From Gammaproteobacteria bacterium (GTDB taxonomy: Bacteria; Pseudomonadota; Gammaproteobacteria; RBG-16-57-12), in the NCBI GenBank assembly GCA_022712945.1, contig JAFLJP010000160.1, positions 1-64,000 on the forward strand: DNA of 64,000 nt, read 5' to 3'. Positions 50,201-60,508 of the stretch are shown here, one piece after another. The position numbers and the translations under genes were made by a program. The notes beneath the pieces are model-generated. The model was not told the origin of the DNA, did not search any database, and saw nothing but the letters and a program-made list of their open reading frames with translations. Within the stretch, counting starts at the first letter, position 1, and every line of letters begins with the position of its first letter.

Positions 50201-51106
50201 GAAAATTTCACCACCCCACAACTGGATGCTTTAGAGCGAAAAAATATCAGCCAATGGGACTTTGAAACCCTGCCGGAGGTAGTTGAGAGCAGACAGCAGG
50301 GGATGACACTGCGCGCTTATCCGGCACTGGTTGATGACGGCACTACCGTCTCACTCAAGGTATTTGATACTGCTGCGAAGGCAAAACAGAAGCATCGAGC
50401 GGGATTGCGGCGGCTGTTTTTGTTGCAGCTCACCGATAAAATTAAATACCTACACAAAAATATTCCACAGTTACAACAGATGTCACTCTGTTACAGCAGC
50501 TTAGGTAACAGCGAGCAGTTAACGCAGCAGATTATTCTGGCGGCGATTGAAAAGAGCTTTATGGGGGATGTTGAGTCGATTAATGACAAAACCGCTTTTG
50601 AACAGCAGTTACAGCGCGGCAGAGGTGAGTTTGTTACCCATGTCAATGAGATCGCCACTCTACTGCGCGGCCTGTTGCAGCAGTATCACCAAATACGGAT
50701 GGCGATTAAAGGCGATATTCCCCCCTTCTGGTTAAGTGCGATGGCCGATATTCAGCAGCAGTTGCAAGCACTGATCTATAAAGGGTTTATTGTGGAGACC
50801 CCTTACAAATATCTGGAAAACTACCCCCGCTATCTAAAGGGTATACAGCTTCGGCTTGAGAAGCTGAACCATAATTTGAACCGGGATAAAATCGCGATGT
50901 TAGCGGTGATGCAGGTGAGTGCGCAATATCAGCAGGGCCTTGATCGAGCATTAAAAAAAGGGGATAACAAGCAACTGGAAGCACTGACTGAAATTCGCTG
51001 GTTGATTGAAGAGTTGCGGATCTCACTCTTTTCACAAGAGCTGAAAACATTGCAGCCGGTTTCGGAAAAACGCTTGGAAAAAATGATTCGCCAGTCAGCT
51101 TGCTAA
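47219..51106 (+). CDS. hrpA: ATP-dependent RNA helicase HrpA
   Basis: 1295 aa; '[24 protein letters not shown]', '[20 protein letters not shown]', '[28 protein letters not shown]'-type motifs. Confidence 0.97.
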   Translation: [1295 protein letters not shown]

Positions 51107-51394
51107 GGAACGATTACGGAATAACGTCTACATTCTGACTTGTTCTTTTACCCCCCGTTCAAACGATCTCAATCGCTACAAGCGTGCCATTCAGCACATA
51201 GCGAAGTTCACCTGCGAGATGAAAAAGTAAATCAAGTGCAAATGCATAAGAAACAGTTAGTTACCCTGTAATGTGAGCGATCAACTGATGAGTCTAGGGT
51301 AATGCTGAATGGGAAGTTTTGCATTATTCTTTCAGCTTAAGTAGAATGCGCGTTCCCGTGCGTCTGTGTGCGGGATTTTTTGTATTAACTCCTT

Positions 51395-51417
51395 GCCTTC
51401 CGTTATGTACAGAAGGC
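51395..51417 (+). promoter_or_regulatory. Candidate S6:S18 autoregulatory leader hairpin
   Basis: 'gccttccgttatgtacagaaggc': stem GCCTTC/GAAGGC with CCG at the stem-loop edge, ~28 nt upstream of the rpsF ATG. Confidence 0.55.
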
Positions 51418-51444
51418 CAGAAAAAAGTCCGAAGGGAGCGTCTA

Positions 51445-51807
51445 ATGAAACATTATGAAATCATATTTCTGGTTCACCCAGATCAAAGCGAGCAGGTCTC
51501 TGCGATGGTAGAGCGTTACCAGGGAATCATCGAAGCCGATGGTGGTAAAGTTCATCGTCTGGAAGATTGGGGCCGCCGTCAGTTGGCGTATCCAATAAAC
51601 AAAATTCACAAAGCACACTACGTGCTGATGAATATTGAGTGCACAAAGAGTGCGTTGGATGAGTTGGCCAGTATGTTCCGCTTTAATGATGCGGTGCTGC
51701 GTAACATGGTACTCAGCATGAAGGGCCCAGTGATTGAAGCGTCACCACAAGCTCGTCGTGAAGAGAGCCAAGAGCGTACTGGAGAGACCAAAGCGGCTGC
51801 CGAATAA
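51445..51807 (+). CDS. rpsF: 30S ribosomal protein S6
   Basis: '[25 protein letters not shown]...[21 protein letters not shown]'. Start corrected from the ORF track. Confidence 0.97.
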   Translation: MKHYEIIFLVHPDQSEQVSAMVERYQGIIEADGGKVHRLEDWGRRQLAYPINKIHKAHYVLMNIECTKSALDELASMFRFNDAVLRNMVLSMKGPVIEASPQARREESQERTGETKAAAE

Positions 51808-51848
51808 GCACTGCTCGTTATTTGAACTGTAAAGAATAGGATACACAC

Positions 51849-52079
51849 ATGGCTCGTTATTTTCGTCGTAGAAAGTTCTGCCGCTTCACGGCAGAGGGTG
51901 TTACTGAAATCGATTACAAAGATCTCGGTACCTTGAAAAATTATGTAACTGAAACCGGTAAAATTGTCCCTAGCCGCGTCACGGGCACCAAGGCGCGTTA
52001 TCAGCGTCAGTTGTCTACCGCTATCAAACGTGCTCGTTTTTTGGCACTGTTGCCATATTGCGATGCCCACGAAAACTAA
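51849..52079 (+). CDS. rpsR: 30S ribosomal protein S18
   Basis: '[69 protein letters not shown]'. Confidence 0.98.
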   Translation: MARYFRRRKFCRFTAEGVTEIDYKDLGTLKNYVTETGKIVPSRVTGTKARYQRQLSTAIKRARFLALLPYCDAHEN

Positions 52080-52116
52080 GCCGGTTACAGATTAAAGTAT
52101 AAGGTAGGTAAACATT

Positions 52117-53055
52117 ATGCGGTCACTGGCATCATTTATCATGCGTGGCCGCATGCAGGCAGTTCTGATTGTTATATTGTTTGCTGGATTGTCTCTGCCG
52201 CTGGCCCCCTTCATCTATTTGAGTGGTGGTGCAGTAGCGCTGGCGACGTTGCGGTTAGGCCCACAGAGTGGGTTGTCGGTGATTTTAATTTCCGGCCTGG
52301 TCATTTCACTGTTATCCCTGGTTGCCATGGGAAGCTTACTTCCCGGCCTGGTATTCATGGGTATGGTTTGGCTGCCGGTCTGGGTGTTGTCGACCGTGTT
52401 GCGACAGAGCCGTTCACTGGATTATGTCATCGCCATCGCCTGTGGCATTGGTCTATTGTTGACCTTGTTGGTACATCTGCTGTTGAGTGATCCGGTGATG
52501 TGGTGGCAGCAGGTTTTGGAGCAGCTGTTAGCAACAATGGGGGAGATGGGCAGCCATGCTGAGATCGCCGCCATTACCGAACAGCTTGCCCGACTGATGA
52601 CCGCGATTGTTGTTGTCGCACTAACACTGAATATTTTGTTCAGTCTGTTTGTCGGGCGCTGGTGGCAATCGCAGCTTTACAACCCCGGTGGATTCAGACA
52701 AGAGTTTCACCAGCTGAGGTTGCCAAAAATTTTGGCATGGGTAACCGTTGCGGTGATGCTGGCTTCGATGTTTGTCCAGCAGGGTGCCGGAATGCTGGCA
52801 GGCAATCTGATGATTGTTCTGGTGTTTTTTTATCTGTTGCAGGGGTTGGCGATTATCCACAGTGTGGTGGCTGAGCGAAAGCTGAGTGTCGGTTGGTTGA
52901 TTGGCTTATACCTTGCGATGACAATTGCACTACCACAAATTGCAGCGCTGTTGATGCTGCTTGGCGTGAGTGATAGCTGGATTGATATACGTCGTCGCCT
53001 TGCTCTTCCTAAAGAAGATCAACAGAAACATGATGATCAGGGCAGCCCTGACTGA
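52117..53055 (+). CDS. DUF2232-like polytopic membrane protein
   Basis: 312 aa multi-TM protein between rpsR and rplI. Confidence 0.75.
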   Translation: MRSLASFIMRGRMQAVLIVILFAGLSLPLAPFIYLSGGAVALATLRLGPQSGLSVILISGLVISLLSLVAMGSLLPGLVFMGMVWLPVWVLSTVLRQSRSLDYVIAIACGIGLLLTLLVHLLLSDPVMWWQQVLEQLLATMGEMGSHAEIAAITEQLARLMTAIVVVALTLNILFSLFVGRWWQSQLYNPGGFRQEFHQLRLPKILAWVTVAVMLASMFVQQGAGMLAGNLMIVLVFFYLLQGLAIIHSVVAERKLSVGWLIGLYLAMTIALPQIAALLMLLGVSDSWIDIRRRLALPKEDQQKHDDQGSPD

Positions 53056-53085
53056 ATTTAATGATTAAACAAGAGGTGTGTTGAG

Positions 53086-53532
53086 ATGGATGTGATTCTT
53101 CTCGAGAAAGTTCGTAACCTGGGAAACCTGGGCGATAAAGTATCTGTAAAATCGGGTTATGGTCGTAATTTCTTGATCCCGCAAAACAAGGCAGTACCGG
53201 CAACGGCTTCAAATGTTGCTTCTTTCGAAGCCCGTCGGGCAGAGCTGGAGAAAGGGGCTTCTGATGTTTTGGCAGCGGCTCAAGCGCGTGCTGAAAAGCT
53301 GGAAGGCCTCTCAGTGAGCATCGCCGGTAATGCGGGTGATGAGGGCAAGTTGTTTGGTTCGATCGGTACCGCTGATGTCGCAGCGGCGGTAACGGCTGCT
53401 GGCGTTGAGCTGAGCAAAGCTGAGGTTCGTATGCCAGAAGGTGCTATTCGTGCCACCGGTGAATACAGCGTTGCGGTTCACCTGCACGTTGATGTTGATA
53501 GCTCGGTCAGTGTTATTGTTACTGCTGAGTAA
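53086..53532 (+). CDS. rplI: 50S ribosomal protein L9
   Basis: '[40 protein letters not shown]'. Confidence 0.98.
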   Translation: MDVILLEKVRNLGNLGDKVSVKSGYGRNFLIPQNKAVPATASNVASFEARRAELEKGASDVLAAAQARAEKLEGLSVSIAGNAGDEGKLFGSIGTADVAAAVTAAGVELSKAEVRMPEGAIRATGEYSVAVHLHVDVDSSVSVIVTAE

Positions 53533-53545
53533 GTAGAACATAGAG

Positions 53546-53580
53546 AAGGCGGGCATCCGGAAGGGTGTCCGCCTTTTTTT
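53546..53580 (+). terminator. Intrinsic terminator after rplI
   Basis: 'aaggcgggcatccggaagggtgtccgccttttttt'. Confidence 0.85.
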
Positions 53581-53682
53581 GTCTCTTCCTTGGTAGACAA
53601 CACTCCGTCAAGCGGCCTCTCTTTCGTGATTGTGGTAATCTCGACATCTTTGATGTTTGTCAATTCTCTGTTCTGAATAAAG

Positions 53683-55089
53683 GTGATTATGTCCCCAACA
53701 ACATACTCTGGTAACCCGGTGGATGAGTCCACCGCAGCGTTGAAAATTCCTCCCCACTCGATCGAAGCTGAACAGTCGGTGCTGGGTGGCCTGATGCTGG
53801 ATAATAATGCCTGGGATCAAGTCTCTGATCTGGTGACGGAAGAGGACTTTTATCGCCACGACCACCGGATGATCTTCTCGGCCATTGCAGCCATCTCTGG
53901 ACGGAGTGAGCCTTGTGATGTGATCACGCTCTCTGAAGAGCTGGATAAAATGTCAGAGCTGGATAATGTGGGTGGCTTGCGGCAGTTGGGAATGTTGGCA
54001 AAAAACACCCCGAGTGCGGCCAATATTCGGGCTTACGCGGAAATTGTGCGCGAAAAATCGGTTTTACGGCAGTTGATTGATGTGGGCACGGCAATTTCGA
54101 ATAGTGGCTATCAGCCTGACGGACGCAGCAGCAGTGAGCTGCTCGATCTTGCGGAGAGTCTGGTTTTCAAGATTGCCGAGCAGGGAGCGAGATCGAAACA
54201 GGGCTTTCAGGATATTAACGAGCTGCTGGTTAAGGCGGTTGATAAAATTGATACGCTTTACAACAGTGACTCGCCGATTACCGGTACCACCACCGGTTTT
54301 GTCGATTTTGATAAACAGACCTCGGGTATGCAACGCTCAGATCTGATTATTGTTGCCGGTCGCCCCTCCATGGGAAAAACCACCTTTGCGATGAATATTG
54401 CTGAAAATGCGGCGTTAGAGACCAAAAAGCCGATCGCCATTTTCAGTATGGAGATGCCGGGGGAGCAGTTGGTGATGCGCATGCTCTCTTCATTTGGTCG
54501 TATTGAGCAGACCCGTTTGCGCAATGGCAGCCTTGAAGATGAAGATTGGCCGCGCCTGACCTCGGCGGTTTCGTTGTTGCAGCAGACCAAAATTTTTATT
54601 GATGACTCTGCCAGTTTGAGCCCCAACGAGTTGCGTACCCGGGCGCGACGTCTGGTGCGTGAACACGGTGAGTTGGGGGTGATCGTGATTGACTATCTTC
54701 AGTTGATGCAGGTGCCGGGTTCGAAGGAGAACCGTACCGCAGAAATATCCGAGATTTCTCGCTCCTTGAAAGCGCTGGCAAAAGAGCTGAATGTACCGGT
54801 AATTGCACTCTCCCAGCTCAATCGAAGTCTGGAAAATCGGCCCAATAAACGTCCGATTAACTCGGATCTGCGTGAGTCGGGAGCCATCGAGCAAGATGCA
54901 GACCTCATTGTCTTTATCTACCGTGACGAAGTTTATAACGAAGATAGCCCCGATAAAGGAGTGGCAGAGATCATTATCGGCAAGCAGCGTAATGGCCCGA
55001 TCGGCACCACACGGCTGACCTTTCTGGGCCGATACGCCAAGTTTGAAAATTATGCCGGGCCGGCTTACGACGAGGATGGGCTGGCGTGA
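53683..55089 (+). CDS. dnaB: Replicative DNA helicase
   Basis: 'PPHSIEAEQSVLGGLMLDN', 'DLIIVAGRPSMGKTTFAMNIAE'. Confidence 0.98.
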   Translation: MIMSPTTYSGNPVDESTAALKIPPHSIEAEQSVLGGLMLDNNAWDQVSDLVTEEDFYRHDHRMIFSAIAAISGRSEPCDVITLSEELDKMSELDNVGGLRQLGMLAKNTPSAANIRAYAEIVREKSVLRQLIDVGTAISNSGYQPDGRSSSELLDLAESLVFKIAEQGARSKQGFQDINELLVKAVDKIDTLYNSDSPITGTTTGFVDFDKQTSGMQRSDLIIVAGRPSMGKTTFAMNIAENAALETKKPIAIFSMEMPGEQLVMRMLSSFGRIEQTRLRNGSLEDEDWPRLTSAVSLLQQTKIFIDDSASLSPNELRTRARRLVREHGELGVIVIDYLQLMQVPGSKENRTAEISEISRSLKALAKELNVPVIALSQLNRSLENRPNKRPINSDLRESGAIEQDADLIVFIYRDEVYNEDSPDKGVAEIIIGKQRNGPIGTTRLTFLGRYAKFENYAGPAYDEDGLA

Positions 55090-56183
55090 ACCCACGGGCC
55101 TGGGCCTTAATCGATCTGGCCGCGCTAAAACACAACTTGTCGATTGCCAAGGCAGCGGCACCGGAAAGCAGGCTGTTGGCGGTGATCAAGGCAGATGGCT
55201 ATGGCCACGGTATTCAAGCAGTTGCTCAGGTGTTGAGTGAGGCGGATGGTTTTGGCGTTGCCTGTCTGCAGGAGGCGGTGATGTTGCGAGAGGCGGGAGT
55301 TGAGCAGACGATTTTACTGCTGGAAGGGGTGTTCAGCTTTGAAGAACTTCAGCTTGTCCGGCAACATGATTTATCTATTGTTGTCCACCAGCTTCAGCAG
55401 ATCGAGTGGTTGGAGCGGTTAGGTGAACACGATAACGACGCCATTCCTACATGGTTAAAACTAGATAGCGGCATGCATCGCCTGGGGTTCTCTGAGTCGG
55501 CATTTATGGCGGCCAAAGAGCGCTTGCAACGCTGTGGTGCGGTCAGAGGCCCAATCACCGCGATCAGCCACTTTGCCAATGCCGATTGTCCTGATCACCC
55601 GGCTAATGAACAACAACTTTCACTGTTTAACGCACTATCAGCTGATTTTTCTCAAAAAAGTATCGCTAATTCAGCAGCACTGCTGGCACTGCCACAGAGT
55701 CACTACGATTGGGTGCGTCCCGGCATCATGCTGTTTGGCAGTTCACCTTTCCTCTCGGGTGGTGCTTCGCCGTATCAGCTGCGCCCGGTGATGACCCTGA
55801 AGGCGAGGCTGTTTGCGATTAAATCACTGAAAAAAGGGGATGCGGTGGGCTACGGTGGTTGTTGGGTCTGCCCCCATGAAATGACGATTGGCCTAGTCTC
55901 GATTGGCTATGGTGACGGCTATCCGCGCCATGCACCGAATGGTACTCCGGTTTTAGTTGATGGACACCGCTGTTCACTGGTGGGGCGTGTTTCGATGGAT
56001 ATGATCAGCGTGGATCTGCAAAACCACCCCGATGCCCAGTGCGGTGATCAGGTGGTTTTGTGGGGTGAGGGGTTGGCGGTTGACGAGGTTGCCAATGCCG
56101 CCGGGACGATTAGTTATGAGCTGTTGTGTGGTATTACATCGCGGGTTGAATTTGCGTATCTGGATAGTGAGCAGGGTGAGTAA
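55086..56183 (+). CDS. alr: Alanine racemase
   Basis: 'ALIDLAALKHNLSIAKAAAPESRLLAVIKADGYGHG' PLP-lysine motif. Confidence 0.97.
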   Translation: MNPRAWALIDLAALKHNLSIAKAAAPESRLLAVIKADGYGHGIQAVAQVLSEADGFGVACLQEAVMLREAGVEQTILLLEGVFSFEELQLVRQHDLSIVVHQLQQIEWLERLGEHDNDAIPTWLKLDSGMHRLGFSESAFMAAKERLQRCGAVRGPITAISHFANADCPDHPANEQQLSLFNALSADFSQKSIANSAALLALPQSHYDWVRPGIMLFGSSPFLSGGASPYQLRPVMTLKARLFAIKSLKKGDAVGYGGCWVCPHEMTIGLVSIGYGDGYPRHAPNGTPVLVDGHRCSLVGRVSMDMISVDLQNHPDAQCGDQVVLWGEGLAVDEVANAAGTISYELLCGITSRVEFAYLDSEQGE

Positions 56184-57550
56184 TGGCTAAAGTAAAAATT
56201 GTTTTTGCCTGTACAGAGTGCGGTGCCCAGGCGAGTAAATGGGCCGGGCAGTGTGCTGATTGCGGGGTGTGGAACTCGCTGGTTGAGCAACGGCTTGAGC
56301 CAACAACCGCGGCAAATGTTCATCCCCGTTTTGCCGGTTACAGCGGTGCTCGTTCGCAGATACAGATGCTCTCGGATGTGGAGTGTCGAACCGATCTCAA
56401 AACATTGACCGGGATTAAAGAGCTGGATCGTGTGCTAGGTGATGGGCTGGTTCACGGTGCAGTGATTATGCTGGGTGGTGACCCGGGTATTGGCAAGTCT
56501 ACTCTGTTGCTACAGGCGATTGCCGCGTTGAGCGACCGTCTGGCCTGCCTCTATATTACCGGTGAGGAGTCGTTGCATCAGGTGAGTATGCGGGCCCAGC
56601 GTTTAAGCCTGCAACTGGATCGACTTCAGCTGCTGGCAGAGACCTGTGTCGAACGTATTTTAGAGACCGCCCGGCAAGAGAAACCCAACGTTCTGGTGAT
56701 CGACTCGATTCAAACCATGTATACCGAATCACTCCAGTCAGCACCGGGCGGTGTGGCTCAGTTGCGTGAAAGTGCCGCAATGCTGGTGCGTTATGCCAAA
56801 CAGAGCAATACCGCTATTTTTCTGGTTGGCCATGTCACCAAAGAGGGCACTCTGGCCGGGCCACGAGTGCTTGAACATATGGTGGATACGGTACTCTATT
56901 TTGAGGGTGAGGCCAGTAGCTCATTTCGGGCGATACGGGCAATTAAAAATCGCTTTGGTGCAGTGAATGAACTGGGCATGTTCGCCATGACCGAGAAGGG
57001 GCTGCGGGCAGTGACCAACCCCTCGGCAATGTTTCTCTCCCGCCACCCGGAGCCGGTGCCGGGAAGCGTGGTGATGGTGACCCGAGAAGGGACCCGGCCA
57101 CTGTTGGTGGAAGTTCAGGCACTGGTGGATGAGAGCCACTTGGCGAACCCACGACGTGTGAGTATCGGCCTGGAGCATAATCGCCTGGCGATGCTGCTGG
57201 CGGTGTTGCACCGACATGGCGGTATCCCCACTTTTGATCAGGATGTGTTTGTGAATGTAGTTGGTGGGGTGCGGGTCACTGAAACCGCAGCCGATTTACC
57301 GGTGATTATGGCGGTGCTCTCCAGTTTAAGAAATCGCCCGCTGGACAGTGCGACAATTGCTTTTGGTGAGGTGGGTTTGTCGGGTGAGATTCGTCCGGTG
57401 CAGAGCGGTCTTGATCGCCTGAAAGAGGCGGCAAAACACGGCCTGAAGCGGGCGATTATACCCAAAGAGAACGCCCCTAAATCAGCGGGAATTGAGGGGC
57501 TGGAGATTATAGCGGTCAGTCGTTTAAGTGATGCGCTGGGTTATCTGTAA
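56183..57550 (+). CDS. radA: DNA repair protein RadA/Sms
   Basis: Zinc finger 'CTECGAQASKWAGQCADCGVWNSL', Walker A 'GDPGIGKSTLLLQ', KNRFG motif. Confidence 0.97.
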   Translation: MAKVKIVFACTECGAQASKWAGQCADCGVWNSLVEQRLEPTTAANVHPRFAGYSGARSQIQMLSDVECRTDLKTLTGIKELDRVLGDGLVHGAVIMLGGDPGIGKSTLLLQAIAALSDRLACLYITGEESLHQVSMRAQRLSLQLDRLQLLAETCVERILETARQEKPNVLVIDSIQTMYTESLQSAPGGVAQLRESAAMLVRYAKQSNTAIFLVGHVTKEGTLAGPRVLEHMVDTVLYFEGEASSSFRAIRAIKNRFGAVNELGMFAMTEKGLRAVTNPSAMFLSRHPEPVPGSVVMVTREGTRPLLVEVQALVDESHLANPRRVSIGLEHNRLAMLLAVLHRHGGIPTFDQDVFVNVVGGVRVTETAADLPVIMAVLSSLRNRPLDSATIAFGEVGLSGEIRPVQSGLDRLKEAAKHGLKRAIIPKENAPKSAGIEGLEIIAVSRLSDALGYL

Positions 57551-57568
57551 CGGGTTCTTCTTCTTGAC

Positions 57569-57937
57569 CTATTTGTTTTCGATCAAAGCGGCGAGCTCCC
57601 GGTCGAGAATGCTCTCGTCCCCCAGGTTAAGCTCAATTAAACGGCGTAGGTGGGTGATGCTCTCCAAGCCAATGTGCAGGCAGTTGAAGCCGATATGGTT
57701 CTCCTCAAGATGAGCAACCTCCGCATCCATCTGGATCGAAATGCTATTTTCGCCGCCATCAAGATCAAGTTCAATAGAGAAATGTTCGCCCAGCTCTCCT
57801 TGCCAATTCTCGGGTCGCTCCAGTAATGCACCTTTCAGTGAAATATCAATCAGCGGACTGCACCAACTCTCCCCAGCGTTAACAATATGAGTAGTCGCTT
57901 CGAATGGGATACGCGTAAAGCGTCTCTTTTCTGTCAT
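57569..57937 (-). CDS. PilZ domain protein (c-di-GMP receptor family)
   Basis: 'EKRRFTRIPFEA' (RxxxR) and 'DISLKGALLE' (DxSxxG). Confidence 0.85.
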   Translation of the reverse strand: MTEKRRFTRIPFEATTHIVNAGESWCSPLIDISLKGALLERPENWQGELGEHFSIELDLDGGENSISIQMDAEVAHLEENHIGFNCLHIGLESITHLRRLIELNLGDESILDRELAALIENK

Positions 57938-57977
57938 GTGCTAACTCCCGGTTGTTTTTAGAGGTACGCTCACCTTA

Positions 57978-58136
57978 GGGATGTAGAATTTATTAAAATA
58001 CCGCTCTTACTTGTCTTTTTGCCCACCCTATCTAGGCCGGTATTCGTTGCGTAGCTCACTACGCGCCTAATACCGGCCTAAATAGGGTGAACAACAATTC
58101 GGCGTAATAACGGTACTTTAACTTCTTCTACATCCC
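57978..58136. mobile_element. MITE-like palindromic element A, copy 2
   Basis: Near-identical to 8677-8840; flanking TTA at 57975-57977 and 58137-58139. Confidence 0.8.
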
Positions 58137-58180
58137 TTAAATTATTGCACCAAAACATTTTGATGCAATGTTTTTTCTCA

Positions 58181-59320
<1,140 letters not shown>

Positions 59321-59438
59321 TCAATTTCTTTCTGGTTATTTGAGTAGATAGTGATCATAGCAGAAAGCGTTGGCTGGCGTTACCCAGGGTGTTTTAGTGC
59401 GCGGGTTGATACATCGATAGGTACGATGCTGACTTTAG

Positions 59439-59487
59439 CGGCTGAAGTCTCAGTTTCTACAAAGTGGGAGAGGTTGAGGCTTTATCT
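59439..59487. repeat. Hairpin repeat B, copy 2 (diverged)
   Basis: 'cggctgaagtctcagtttctacaaagtgggagaggttgaggctttatctg' aligns to 3804-3850. Confidence 0.5.
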
Positions 59488-59553
59488 GTACCATCATCCC
59501 ATGCCGCCACACTACCCGCGTTGAGTATGTTGGCTATAGGTCTCTTTTTCCAT

Positions 59554-60139
59554 TTACTCTGCATGTTTAATAAGCTTGTTTATATTGATCTCTTTAATTC
59601 TTTTAGCCGGCATCCCTGCCAGCATAATACCCTCTTCATGGAAGGAGTCGCTGACACAAGCGTTAGCGCTTATTGCAATCCGGTTTCCAATGGCAATATT
59701 TCCATATATTTTAGCACCCGGACCGATGTAGACATTGTCACCAATTTGGGGGGCTTCTTCGTGCCCTCCTGAGGCCCCAATATTTACACAGGCATGTATT
59801 CTGCAATTTTTCCCGACCTTAGCCCGGGAGTTTACAATAATGGTACCGTAATGAACTATTGCCAACCCGGGGCCAAAAACATTTATGGGTATCGAAAAGT
59901 TTAATTTAATCGACTCTTTGCGAAATTGATATTTGAGCCAATAGGTGTATATTTTATTAAACCCCCCCCTTTTACAGTTGGAGTAATACTCCAGTTTTCT
60001 AAGCTTTTTTTGAAAGCTCCACAGCGGGGGGGGGGAGGATCGCCAGCTTGAGTTTTTTTTGAAAACCATCGGCATCAATCCCCAGTGCAATTTTATCTGC
60101 CCTTAAGTAGTACTCATAATCCTGTTTAGATTTAATCAT
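59554..60139 (-). pseudogene. Serine O-acetyltransferase-like hexapeptide-repeat protein, frame split at a C10 tract (pseudogene or phase-OFF allele)
   Basis: N-terminal part 'MIKSKQDYEYYLRADKIALGIDADGFQKKLKLAILPP' in one frame; 'LWSFQKKLRKLEYYSNCK...VFGPGLAIVHYGTIIVNSRAKVGKNCRIHACVNIGAS...IGDNVYIGPGAKIYGNI' in another. The frames meet at poly-G 60026-60035 (+ strand). Confidence 0.8.
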
Positions 60140-60508
60140 TGTAAACATCCATTGGCGCAAAGTGTTGCTATGGTGGCGGGCAGGCCCAAATATAAAGCGT
60201 GCAAAAAAGGGTGTTGGGAGAATGCCCCCCTCACGGCCCTTCAAGCTTAATCCCTAGATAGAAACACGTATGCTATTCAAGCTATTGATTTTACTGTGAA
60301 ACCAATTGACGTGCAGGAATGCATTAACGACAGCGGTGACAGAATGTCATAGCGCTGTCTTACATATCATCTCGTGTCTCTATCCGGGAATTAGGGCTTT
60401 TAGTAACCCCGCTCTATTTTATTTTTTTCTTGAGCTTGAGCCTATTTGCAGTCCATTTTGATGTCAATCAATCGCTGGGGTATTCCGTCACAAAAAACAA
60501 AAAAACAT

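Noticed and set aside
51808-51848. Absence of priB between rpsF and rpsR as a novelty
   Set aside because: priB is absent at this position in many gammaproteobacteria and DUF2232 downstream is common, so this is not unusual enough.
59999-60244. 81-aa ORF as an independent small gene
   Set aside because: From MIKSKQDYEYY onward it is the N-terminus of the frame-split acetyltransferase. Reported as one locus instead.
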